From assembly GCF_000955805.1 (NCBI RefSeq), contig NZ_JYOA01000010.1:656737-720736 (forward strand): a stretch of DNA of 64,000 nucleotides, in the 5' to 3' direction. The stretch is from Pseudomonas sp. 21 (GTDB lineage: Bacteria > Pseudomonadota > Gammaproteobacteria > Pseudomonadales > Pseudomonadaceae). Below the pieces are notes generated by a model. The model was not told the DNA's origin, made no database searches, and worked only from the letters and a program-made list of their open reading frames with translations. The first letter of the stretch is position 1. Every line of letters starts with the position of its first letter. Both the position numbers and the translations under genes were made by a program. Positions 27,255-35,660 of the stretch are shown piece after piece.

Positions 27255-27577
27255 ATTCCGCCAACCTGAAGGACATGGTCAAGGGCTGGTTCGTCGGTGG
27301 TTTCACCCCCACGGCATTCAGTACCCAGGCCTGCGAAGTCGCGGTCAAGCCCTATCAGGAAGGTGATGCCGAGGCCGCGCATTACCACAAGATCGCCACC
27401 GAGGTGACCCTGGTGCTCTCCGGCGAAGTCGAGATGTGCGGCAAGACCTGGGGCGCCGGCGAGATCATCGTGCTTGAGCCGGGGGACATCACGGCCTTCA
27501 AGGCGCTTTCCGATGCCGTCACCGTTGTGGTGAAGATTCCTGGTGCACTGAACGACAAGTATCTCGTAGAAGCATGA
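27251..27577 (+). CDS. Cupin domain protein
   Basis: A 108-residue single cupin barrel with motif 1 remnant AAHYHKIATEVTLVLSGEVEMCG and motif 2 LEPGDITAFKAL. Metal histidines are partly present (HYH). Family members in glycan clusters can be isomerases, epimerases or sugar-binding proteins; I cannot tell which. Tight coupling on both sides (ATGA overlaps with both neighbours). Confidence 0.8.
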   Translation: MNSANLKDMVKGWFVGGFTPTAFSTQACEVAVKPYQEGDAEAAHYHKIATEVTLVLSGEVEMCGKTWGAGEIIVLEPGDITAFKALSDAVTVVVKIPGALNDKYLVEA

Positions 27578-29349
27578 AGACGATTCAGCTCCAACATGAT
27601 GCGAAGCTGGGCTATCTGCTGCCCAAGCAGCTTCGCGCCATTCCCGCCGATCTGGACGTTACGCAAGACTGCGAGCAGTTGATCTCCTTCCGGGCTTTCA
27701 AGGACCGCAGTCCGAACGTCACGGTCAAGAAGGTGCATGCCGCGAAACGGCCGCTGGATATCTATGGGGCTGGCTCGTATTGCTTCTATGGGCTGCAGAG
27801 CGACTCGCCACTGGCGCCTTTGCTGTTATGGGATGCGGCGCATTTCCTGGAGGTCGGGAAGACCCTGACGCTGGTCGAGGATGTGCCGCAGGAAAGCTAT
27901 CTGGATCGCGATTACTTCACTGGGGCGCTGACCTGCGTCGAGCGCAGCCCGACCCGTGTCACCTACCGGAAAGTGGCCCGGTTGCCGGCAGAGGCCGATG
28001 ATGACCTCGATAGCTGGACCTTTGGCCTGCCGGTCGGCCCGGAAGATGCCACCGTGCTCAACGCCGTCGTGCAGCGCATTCTCGAACTGGATATCCCTAA
28101 CAAGGAAATCCTGCTCTGCGGTACACCCGGCAAGAACTTCCGTTACTTCGATCAAGTGCGCATCGTCGGTGAGGACATTACCGCGCCTCCCGTGCAGATC
28201 TGCAAAAAGAAGAATCGCCTGGCCCAGGAGGCTCGCTACAACAACCTGGTGATCCTGCACGACCGCGTGTTCCTGCCCAGTCATTTCGGCGAGATGGTTC
28301 GTCGCTTCGGCCCCCGTTATCCGCTGATGACGCTGCAGAGCCTGTTCTTCGATAACCGCGTCTGCCTGTACCCGCGTCGCTATTCCGATCTGGGCATGTC
28401 AGTGAGTGAAATGGGCGGCGGCATCAAAGGTCTGCATCGCACCAGTCAGAGTGCCGTCACTGTCGCACCGTCCACCTTCACCGAACTCGAGCGCTCGGGC
28501 TTCTGCTTCGCCAATCCGATCCGCTACAACAACGATATTTCCTACCCTACCGGCAGCCTCTATATCTGTCGCAAGGAGGTTTGGGAGTGTTGCCCGCTCG
28601 ATGAGTCGCTGTTGTGGGTCGAGTACGAAGATATCGAGCACGGCATCCGCAGTTCGAAACTCGGTGTTCCCACTCGCGTGAATCCGTATGGCATCACGCA
28701 GACGGTGACCTCGAGAGCAGTACTGGGATCCACGGCTTTCATCGAGACTGCCAATGGTTCGATCAAGTCTGCATCGCCCAACAATCTTTCGCTGTTGCCG
28801 AAGAAGCCCCTGCTGCGGATGACCACCGCCGCCGCACTGGCCAGGCTCCAGCAATTCGCCAGCAAGTACGTTACTGACGAAACGGCTGCCGCTATTCCCA
28901 CCGGGCTGAAGGAAATCAAAGCGCGGCGCTGGGTCGGACTGATCAGTACGCTGATACGGCATTCGTCGTTCCGTAATGACTTGGCTTCGGTCAGGCAGTT
29001 CATCAGTGATTTCGAAAAGCTGGTGCTGCTCGATCAGTTACCGGACGGCCTGCGCTTGGAGTATGAACAGCGGTTCCTCAAGGACCCTGCCGATGCCAAG
29101 CACAACTTCATCGTCGATTGCTGGCCTATCCGCAGCATGATCAAGCAACGCACGGTGCAGACCTGGTTCTTCGAGAGCCCGCAGGAATACTTCCACAATC
29201 GCTCCCTGTCTCTGCCGGGGGTGTTGTTGTCCGCCTTGTCGCTGTACCGGAACAACGGGAAGTTCTTCTACTTCACCAGCTTCAGGGAGTGCTTGCGCAG
29301 CATCCACAACTCGACGCCCTTTGATCGTTATGCCAGGACCGAACCGTGA
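27574..29349 (+). CDS. Large protein with a GT-A-like glycosyltransferase region
   Basis: 591 residues, no membrane segment or signal peptide. Residues about 1-165 form an N-terminal domain I do not recognise (KRPLDIYGAGSYCFYG, LDRDYFTGALTCVE). Residues about 190-390 look like a GT-A transferase: RYNNLVILHDRVFLPSHF resembles a metal-binding centre and LLWVEYEDIEHGIR resembles the ED acceptor motif of GT2 enzymes. The last 200 residues are helical and unknown. I would call it a probable glycosyltransferase of an unusual type. Confidence 0.55.
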   Translation: MKTIQLQHDAKLGYLLPKQLRAIPADLDVTQDCEQLISFRAFKDRSPNVTVKKVHAAKRPLDIYGAGSYCFYGLQSDSPLAPLLLWDAAHFLEVGKTLTLVEDVPQESYLDRDYFTGALTCVERSPTRVTYRKVARLPAEADDDLDSWTFGLPVGPEDATVLNAVVQRILELDIPNKEILLCGTPGKNFRYFDQVRIVGEDITAPPVQICKKKNRLAQEARYNNLVILHDRVFLPSHFGEMVRRFGPRYPLMTLQSLFFDNRVCLYPRRYSDLGMSVSEMGGGIKGLHRTSQSAVTVAPSTFTELERSGFCFANPIRYNNDISYPTGSLYICRKEVWECCPLDESLLWVEYEDIEHGIRSSKLGVPTRVNPYGITQTVTSRAVLGSTAFIETANGSIKSASPNNLSLLPKKPLLRMTTAAALARLQQFASKYVTDETAAAIPTGLKEIKARRWVGLISTLIRHSSFRNDLASVRQFISDFEKLVLLDQLPDGLRLEYEQRFLKDPADAKHNFIVDCWPIRSMIKQRTVQTWFFESPQEYFHNRSLSLPGVLLSALSLYRNNGKFFYFTSFRECLRSIHNSTPFDRYARTEP

Positions 29350-29966
29350 ACGTATTTGTAGTCGCTCGTGACGCTGGTCCGACGAATACCCGTGAGCTGG
29401 TGCAGATGCTGGACGCCATCCAGACGCAGAGTGCAGCCAGAAGCAGCATCGTTGCCGTGGACAGCTTCTACAACCTGCCGGTTGCCTCGGGGAGCGAGGG
29501 CGAATGCAGGGCCTTCCAGCTGGATGACTTCGTGCATGCGAAGGGCAGCATCACCGATGGCAAGGTCATTCTCGACACCAACCGAATTGCCGAACAGGTC
29601 GGTTCTGCCGATCAGGGCTGGCTGGTTGTCGACTTCGGTCAGCACCGACTTGAGACCGGCCAGGACTTCATTGCCAAGCTGGCGGCCTGCTTCTACATGT
29701 TGCCGCCAGCGCAGCAGCGGAAGCTGGCCTTCAGGGTCGCGCGCGTGCAGCTGCCGCTTTATCTGCGCGCCAGCAACGCGGCGTTTAATGTCCTGCCCGA
29801 AACACGAGGGGAGTCGTCTGGTTCGCTGCAGACCAACATGCTGTTCCTTTCTGCGGGCACCGAGAAATTCGTCGAGCGCCTTCCGCTGTTCAAGTTGCCC
29901 TTCGCGATGGTGCGTGCACTGGCAAGATTCGCCATGCGTCGACTCAGCAGGCGAAACGGGATTTAA
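29346..29966 (+). CDS. Unknown protein of the glycan cluster, 206 aa
   Basis: I do not recognise this family. The first 110 residues look alpha/beta (MNVFVVARDAGPTNTRELVQML; GWLVVDFGQH), suggesting a Rossmann-like or nucleoside-binding fold. The C-terminus is basic and has a hydrophobic stretch (LPLFKLPFAMVRALARFAMRRLSRR) that could sit at the membrane surface. It overlaps the preceding gene by four bases and precedes the Tat small subunit by 12. Confidence 0.55.
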   Translation: MNVFVVARDAGPTNTRELVQMLDAIQTQSAARSSIVAVDSFYNLPVASGSEGECRAFQLDDFVHAKGSITDGKVILDTNRIAEQVGSADQGWLVVDFGQHRLETGQDFIAKLAACFYMLPPAQQRKLAFRVARVQLPLYLRASNAAFNVLPETRGESSGSLQTNMLFLSAGTEKFVERLPLFKLPFAMVRALARFAMRRLSRRNGI

Positions 29967-29978
29967 GCGAGTACCGAA

Positions 29979-30299
29979 ATGGAAAATATAGGACGCAGAT
30001 CATTCGTTTCCGGGCTGTTGATTCTTTCCGGCGGACTTGCGGGCCACGCGATCACCAAGGTCGTGAGCAATGCCGATGCCCGTCGCTTCGATCCGCATAA
30101 TTTCGTCCTGAAAAACAAGCATCTGAATCTTCAGCTTGTTTCCCAGGAGATGCTGCTCAAGATCCTTTCGCGAAAAGTCACCGAGGCCGATCGCATGGCG
30201 CTGATGGGGCAGCTGATCAACCCCAACCGTCATCTCTTCGTTGCTGACGCCGCATCTCGCCAGCACGGTGTCCCCGGCTTCTTCCGAGTTTCAGAATAA
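29979..30299 (+). CDS. Small Tat-signal protein, likely subunit of the GMC oxidoreductase
   Basis: A 106-residue protein opening with a twin-arginine motif GRRSFVSG and a hydrophobic run LLILSGGLAGHAI. The mature part is short and helical (FVLKNKHLNLQLVSQEMLLKILSRKV). Small Tat subunits are known to carry a signal-less GMC dehydrogenase into the periplasm, as in gluconate and fructose dehydrogenases. The next gene, two bases on, is a GMC enzyme without a signal. The pairing is inference from position and architecture. Confidence 0.65.
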   Translation: MENIGRRSFVSGLLILSGGLAGHAITKVVSNADARRFDPHNFVLKNKHLNLQLVSQEMLLKILSRKVTEADRMALMGQLINPNRHLFVADAASRQHGVPGFFRVSE

Positions 30300-30301
30300 A
30301 C

Positions 30302-31789
30302 ATGTTTGTCGATACCCTGATCATCGGTAATGGTTTCGCTGGCCGCGCAGTTGCCAGCGAACTGGATGGCGACGTGCTGATTGTCGAGCGCGGCGAGAAG
30401 TTCAATATTTTCGAACGGCGCCAGGCCTTCGACCAGCGTTTGAAGAAGGAGGGGTTTGATCGCCATTTCGCCAAGATTCGCGATGCGTATGCCTCGGCCC
30501 TTCCGTTCAACAAGCCCGAAAAGATCGGCAAGGACTGTTGGTCGGAGTACATCCTGGTCGATGGGGGCTGCTCGAATCACTGGGGGGGCTTGAGCTTCCG
30601 GCTCAGCGAGAATGTCTTTGCCGACCGCGCAGGGGCTTTCGCCTGGCCGTTCAGCATGGCTGAGATGAAACCCTTCTATGACAAGGCCGAAGGACTGCTG
30701 CGCATCTGCGCCGACCCGCAGGACCCCGACGGGCGTAATGCACGTGCGGCCATCAAGGGCGTCAGCAAATGGCGGAAGGAACTCGAACCGTACTTCCCCG
30801 CCGCCTACATCGGCGCTCAGTCGCACAACCTCACCGGAGATAACTCCAATGGCCAGGGCTCCTGCATGGGGGCCGGGGATTGCGAGCTTTGTCCGATGGA
30901 CGCCAAGACTCGGTCCCTGCATCTGCGCACCGATACCCGTGTACTCAATGGGGTAATGGTCGACTCCCTGCGCTTCGAGAATGGCAAGGCTGTGGAGGCG
31001 TTGTGCACGACGGAGTCGGGGCCGCTCAGCATCGGCTTCAATCGCGTGGTCGTGGCTGCCCATGGTGTCGAATCGATGAAGCTGCTGCTGCGCAGCAATT
31101 TACCGGAGAGTACCCCGGCGCATCTGATGGGGCACCACTATCAGGATCACGCGATTGCCCAGGTCACCTGCATCCTGCCGGGATCGACATTGCCTTACCA
31201 CGAGCTCAGCACGGCTGCGCAGATCGTCATTCCGGAGTTGTCGGGCGAGCTTGAGGGTGTCGAGTACACCACCTTGGGGTTGATGACACCGGTAGGTGAT
31301 TGGGCTCTGAGCAATGCGATTGATCTGGAAAAGATCAACCAATGGGAGCTGGAAGGGGCCATTCGTGGTGTCGGATCGACGCTGGCGCTCTTCATCCTGC
31401 TGGAAATTCCGCCGGAGTGGGATGTCGCCATTGGTTACAAGGACGGCAAGATCTCGCTCGATAGCTCGGCCTATCACCGCAAGAAGGGTGTGTATGACCG
31501 GGTCGTGGAGGAGATCTATACCAAGATCGCGGCCGCCGGAGCCATCCCGCTCAAGTCGGGGGAGACAAGGCATTACAACAACTGGTTTGGCACCCACCAT
31601 CTGGTCGGGACGCTCGGCATGGGCAACGGGCCGCGTACCGTGGTCGATCCCGAGTTCAAGTTGCGCGGTGCGGACAATGTGTATGTCGTCGGCTCGGCGG
31701 TGTTCCCCCGTTGCGGTTCGCGCAACCCCACGGTCACTGTCGTTGCGCTGAGCTTGATGCTGGCTGACAAGCTCAACGGAAAAGTATGA
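30302..31789 (+). CDS. GMC family FAD-dependent oxidoreductase
   Basis: A 495-residue flavin oxidoreductase. The FAD Rossmann motif is IIGNGFAGRAVASEL near the N-terminus, a GGCSNHWGG flavin-contact segment follows, and the C-terminus carries the catalytic pair region THHLVGTLGMG and SRNPTVTVVAL. CMGAGDCELCPMDAK contains three closely spaced cysteines. It likely oxidises an alcohol group on the glycan, its precursor or a pendant group. It overlaps the WavE-like gene by four bases. Confidence 0.85.
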   Translation: MFVDTLIIGNGFAGRAVASELDGDVLIVERGEKFNIFERRQAFDQRLKKEGFDRHFAKIRDAYASALPFNKPEKIGKDCWSEYILVDGGCSNHWGGLSFRLSENVFADRAGAFAWPFSMAEMKPFYDKAEGLLRICADPQDPDGRNARAAIKGVSKWRKELEPYFPAAYIGAQSHNLTGDNSNGQGSCMGAGDCELCPMDAKTRSLHLRTDTRVLNGVMVDSLRFENGKAVEALCTTESGPLSIGFNRVVVAAHGVESMKLLLRSNLPESTPAHLMGHHYQDHAIAQVTCILPGSTLPYHELSTAAQIVIPELSGELEGVEYTTLGLMTPVGDWALSNAIDLEKINQWELEGAIRGVGSTLALFILLEIPPEWDVAIGYKDGKISLDSSAYHRKKGVYDRVVEEIYTKIAAAGAIPLKSGETRHYNNWFGTHHLVGTLGMGNGPRTVVDPEFKLRGADNVYVVGSAVFPRCGSRNPTVTVVALSLMLADKLNGKV

Positions 31790-32790
31790 GTATCACCTCC
31801 CGGCAACTGACCGTTCTGCTCCAGGGGCCGTTGTCCGACCGTGGGGTGGATATTGCCGGGCGCGCCATCGAGTCGGTGCGCCGTTGCCTGCCCGAAGCAC
31901 AGATCGTGTTGTCGACGACCGATCTGGGCCGTCGGCCGGCCTACGACGGCGTTGTGTTCGTTGCTGATGGCTCTGCTTCGCACTTCGATGACGTCAATGG
32001 CAACGTCAATAACGTCAACAAGCTGATCTCGACCATGACCAATGGTCTGAAGCTGGTCGAGCGCGACTATTGCCTGAAGTTGCGAACGGACCATGTGATG
32101 CATAGCGACGCTGTGCTGTCGCGCATGGGGAATGGAGCCGACGCTGAGTTGTTCGACGAGCGCATCGGGGTTTCCAACCTTTTCCTGCGCAACCCCTGCA
32201 AGGTTCCCTACCTGTTCCATCTGACCGACACCGTACAGTTCGGGCGCACGCAAGATCTTCGCAAACTCTGGGATGTCAGCCAGCTGTCGGAGAGTTTCGT
32301 TCTCAGAGCGGCGGGGCCGCGGACCAACCCGCTAGGGACATTCCAGGGCTACACCTCTTTCCGACTCTTGCCGGAACAGGCGCTGTTTCTGCACTTTGCC
32401 CAGCGCAATGGCCTCGATCTCGATCTGGAGCATATCTCCCATACCAGCTTCCGGTTGTTCAGCGCCTGGGAAGATCTGCTGGTGGACAACTTCGAGCTCC
32501 ACGACTGGCAGAACCTCGGCATCGAACCACCTGGCCGCTTTCTCAGCGCCCCCTACATTCCAGGCTCGGTGATGACTGAAGAGGACCAGCAGGTGCTGCG
32601 CACGCAACGCTCCTCGCTGCAGAAGGCGCTTCGTTACTCGGACCTGCTGATCAACAAGTATCTTCTGTGCTGGTTTCGTCCGCGCTGGCTGGTATCGGTT
32701 GCGTCGCTCCTGCTTTTTTCGCTTTCGTCCGGAGCGGCACTGGCGGTCAGGGGCTTCTATCGCCGCGTGAATGGTGCGGGGCGGGCGTGA
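31786..32790 (+). CDS. WavE-family lipopolysaccharide synthesis protein
   Basis: A 334-residue putative glycosyltransferase of the WavE type, first seen in Vibrio LPS core clusters. The pattern LTVLLQGPL, then NNVNKLISTMTNGLKLVERDYCLKLRTDHVM (with the RTD acid), fits the family. The C-terminal 40 residues contain a hydrophobic segment (LVSVASLLLFSLSSGAALAV) that may anchor it to the inner membrane. GC content looks a little lower than in flanking core genes. Confidence 0.75.
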   Translation: MSITSRQLTVLLQGPLSDRGVDIAGRAIESVRRCLPEAQIVLSTTDLGRRPAYDGVVFVADGSASHFDDVNGNVNNVNKLISTMTNGLKLVERDYCLKLRTDHVMHSDAVLSRMGNGADAELFDERIGVSNLFLRNPCKVPYLFHLTDTVQFGRTQDLRKLWDVSQLSESFVLRAAGPRTNPLGTFQGYTSFRLLPEQALFLHFAQRNGLDLDLEHISHTSFRLFSAWEDLLVDNFELHDWQNLGIEPPGRFLSAPYIPGSVMTEEDQQVLRTQRSSLQKALRYSDLLINKYLLCWFRPRWLVSVASLLLFSLSSGAALAVRGFYRRVNGAGRA

Positions 32791-32875
32791 TGTTCTTCGG
32801 TTCGGGAAGCGCTCATCCCCCTTGCGCGTCGGCAGTCGGGCAGCAGCCATCCTGTGCAAGCGGGATGGGATCGCG

Positions 32876-33982
32876 ATGAAGGTCCTGCACTTCTACAAGA
32901 CCTTCGGTCTGGAACAATACGGCGGTGTCGAAATGTTCATTCGACACCTGACCCACGCCACCGCGATCCAGGGCTGCCAGAACACTGTGCTGTCGCTCGC
33001 GAAGGAGCCGATGAAGCCGGTTACAACGTCCAGCTTCCGGCTGGTCCAGGCCAGGCAGGATCTGCATATCGCGTCGACTGGGTTTTCCTGGTCCTCGCTG
33101 GGCGCGTTTGCGCGCCTGGCTGAGCAGGCCGATGTCATTCACTACCATTTCCCATGGCCTTTCATGGATCTCGTCCATCTCCTCAAGGGGCTGGGCAAGC
33201 CGAGTGTGGTGACCTACCACTCCGACATCGTCCGGCAGAAGGTGCTGCTGCAACTCTATCGCCCGCTGATGCGGGCGTTCCTGGGGCGGGTGGATTCGAT
33301 TGCGGCCACCAGCCCCAATTACCTGGAGAGCTCCTCCGTTCTGAAGCGCTACGAGGACAAGGCCTGTGCGATTCCCATCGGCCTGGAGCAGGACCTTTAT
33401 CCACGCCCGGATGTCACCGAGGTCGCTCGATTGCACCGTCAGTTCGGCGAGCGCTTTTTCCTCTTCGTGGGCGTGCTGCGCTACTACAAGGGCCTGCACT
33501 ACCTGCTCGAAGCGATGAAGTCAGCTCCCTGGCCACTGCTGATCGTCGGTGCCGGACCGATGGAGCAGGAGCTCATGCAGATGGCCAAAGAGCAAGGTCT
33601 GCAAAACGTGCATTTCCTGGGGCAGGTCAGCGAGCAGGCGAAGATCGACCTAATGTGGGCTTGCTACGGCGTGATCTTCCCCTCGCACCTGCGCTCCGAA
33701 GCCTTCGGCATCGGCCTGCTGGAAGGGGCGATGCTGGGCAAGCCGCTGATCTGCAGCGAGATCGGCACCGGCACCAGTTTCATCAACCAGCATGAGGAGA
33801 CTGGCATCGTCGTACCGCCAGCGGATGCCGCCGCGTTACGCCATGCCATGCAGACGCTGTGGGACGACACGGCCCTGGCGGAGCGTTATGGACGCGCCGC
33901 GCGGGAGCGGTTCCTGAGCACCTTCACCGCCAGGGGGATGGGGGAGGCTTATAGCCAGCTCTATGCCCGGGTGGCTGGCTGA
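32876..33982 (+). CDS. Glycosyltransferase family 4
   Basis: A 368-residue GT-B enzyme, the last gene of the glycan cluster. N-terminal acceptor domain starts MKVLHFYKTFGLEQYGGVEMFI; the donor domain has FVGVLRYYKGLHYLLEA and the E-x7-E motif in SEAFGIGLLEGAMLGKP. It resembles mannosyl- and rhamnosyltransferases of Pseudomonas polysaccharide clusters, but the donor sugar cannot be set from sequence. An 85-base gap separates it from the WavE-like gene, the largest inside the cluster. A terminator follows directly. Confidence 0.87.
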   Translation: MKVLHFYKTFGLEQYGGVEMFIRHLTHATAIQGCQNTVLSLAKEPMKPVTTSSFRLVQARQDLHIASTGFSWSSLGAFARLAEQADVIHYHFPWPFMDLVHLLKGLGKPSVVTYHSDIVRQKVLLQLYRPLMRAFLGRVDSIAATSPNYLESSSVLKRYEDKACAIPIGLEQDLYPRPDVTEVARLHRQFGERFFLFVGVLRYYKGLHYLLEAMKSAPWPLLIVGAGPMEQELMQMAKEQGLQNVHFLGQVSEQAKIDLMWACYGVIFPSHLRSEAFGIGLLEGAMLGKPLICSEIGTGTSFINQHEETGIVVPPADAAALRHAMQTLWDDTALAERYGRAARERFLSTFTARGMGEAYSQLYARVAG

Positions 33983-33997
33983 CAGGCTGACCGAAAG

Positions 33998-34028
33998 AAA
34001 AACGCCCGGCTTCCTGCCGGGCGTTTTC
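33998..34028. terminator. Bidirectional intrinsic terminator
   Basis: Stem AACGCCCGGC-TTCCT-GCCGGGCGTT flanked by A and T runs, between the convergent GT4 and APC permease genes; it can end both transcripts. Confidence 0.88.
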
Positions 34029-34044
34029 GTTTCGCTTCGAACGC

Positions 34045-35529
34045 TTACTGCTGATGCAGCTTCCAAGCATCCCCGTGGGGAGCGGTGCCTTTGTCGTACG
34101 GGCGGAACAGGGTCATGTAGGCCAGGCCCAGGACGATCACGATGCCGCCCACCAGGATGATCCCGTAGTTCAGGTACCAGGGTGCATCCGGCGTGCGCGG
34201 CCAGGACATGTTGATGATCGCCAGCACGCCGTAGGTCAGCGCCAGGATGTTCACGATCCAGCCCCAGTTGCCCAGGGTGAAGGCGCCGCTCGGCTTCCAG
34301 CCGCGCAGGCGGGCGAACAGGGCGCCGCCGACGATCATCTGGAACGACAGGTAGATGCCAATGGCGGCGAAGCTCACCACCATGGCGATGGCGTTCTGCA
34401 GGTAGAAGCCGGCGCAGACAATCACGGACGGGATCACGCCGCAGGCGATCAGCGCGGCCACTGGCACGTGGGTGTTGGGCGACAGGCGCTTGAGCAGGCC
34501 GCTGCCCATCACCATTTCGTCGCGGGCGTAGGAGTACAGCAGGCGGCTGGCGGCGGCCTGCAGGCTGAGCACGCAGGAAACGAAGGAGACGATGATCACC
34601 GCCATCACCAGGCGCGCGCCGGTCACGCCGAAGGCGTTGTCGAGGATGGTGGTCATCGGGTCTTTATCTGTGCCGGAGATCACCGCCGCCATGTCCGGTA
34701 CCGCGAGGATCAGCGCCAGGGCGGCGAAGATGGCTGCGCCACCGCCGATCCAGATGGTCATGCGCATGGCCTTCGGAATACGCCGGCTGGGGTTCGGGGT
34801 TTCCTCGGCGACGTCACCGCAGGCCTCGAAGCCGTAGTAGAGGAACATCCCCGCCAGCGAGGCGGTGAGGAAGGCCGGCCAGTAGCTGCCGTCGATGCGG
34901 ATGTCGAAGGTGTTGAACAGCACCGAGAACGGCTGGTGACGCTCGAAGATCAGCAGGTAGGTGCCGATCACCAGCGCGCCGAGCAGCTCGCAGATGAAGC
35001 CGAACATCGCCACGCGGGCCAGCAGCTTGGTGCCAGACAGGTTGAGCAGGGTGGCGATCACCGTCAGCGCCAGGGCCACGAAGGTGTTGGTCACCGGCGT
35101 GGACTCGAAGCCGAGCAGGGTGGCGATGTACGGGCCGGCGCCGAGGGCCACGGCGGCGATGGTCACGCACAGCGACACCGAGTAGATCCAGCCGACCATC
35201 CAGGCCCAGCGCTTGCCCACCAGGCGTCGCGCCCAGGGATACACGCCGCCGGAGATGGGGAACTGCGAGACGACCTCGCAGAAGATCAGGCACACCAGCA
35301 TCTGGCCGATGCCCACCAGCAGGTAGGACCAGAACATCGGCGGGCCGCCGGCGGCCAGGCACAGGCCGAACAGGGTGTACACGCCGACCACCGGCGAGAG
35401 GTAGGTGAAGCCCAGGGCGAAGTTCTGCCAGAGGGTCATGCTGCGTTCGAAATTGGAGGTGTAGCCCAGCGCGCGGAGTTGCTCCGCGTCGCGGTCCAGG
35501 GCGGCGCCTGGCTGGATCGAGCTGTTCAT
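34045..35529 (-). CDS. APC superfamily amino acid/amine permease
   Basis: A 494-residue inner membrane transporter with twelve hydrophobic segments. The APC signature FPISGGVYPWARRLVGKRWAWMVGW lies in the first third and GFEACGDVAEETPNPSRRIPKAM in the middle. Similar permeases carry GABA, choline or putrescine-like amines. It lies downstream of a KauB/PuuC-like aldehyde dehydrogenase on the same strand, which fits uptake of an amine that is then oxidised to an acid. Start at MNSSIQPG with AGGA before it; an upstream ATG would add 13 residues. Confidence 0.87.
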   Translation of the reverse strand: MNSSIQPGAALDRDAEQLRALGYTSNFERSMTLWQNFALGFTYLSPVVGVYTLFGLCLAAGGPPMFWSYLLVGIGQMLVCLIFCEVVSQFPISGGVYPWARRLVGKRWAWMVGWIYSVSLCVTIAAVALGAGPYIATLLGFESTPVTNTFVALALTVIATLLNLSGTKLLARVAMFGFICELLGALVIGTYLLIFERHQPFSVLFNTFDIRIDGSYWPAFLTASLAGMFLYYGFEACGDVAEETPNPSRRIPKAMRMTIWIGGGAAIFAALALILAVPDMAAVISGTDKDPMTTILDNAFGVTGARLVMAVIIVSFVSCVLSLQAAASRLLYSYARDEMVMGSGLLKRLSPNTHVPVAALIACGVIPSVIVCAGFYLQNAIAMVVSFAAIGIYLSFQMIVGGALFARLRGWKPSGAFTLGNWGWIVNILALTYGVLAIINMSWPRTPDAPWYLNYGIILVGGIVIVLGLAYMTLFRPYDKGTAPHGDAWKLHQQ

Positions 35530-35660
35530 CGTGGATGTCCTGTCTGAGGTTTTCGCGTCGGCAGCCAATCGGGTGCAACGGAAAGCGTTGTTGTTATTGT
35601 TCGGCGCGCGGCATCAGCCGCGCGCCGTCTTGCTCCAAACCTCTCGTGTTCCGGATCGCG

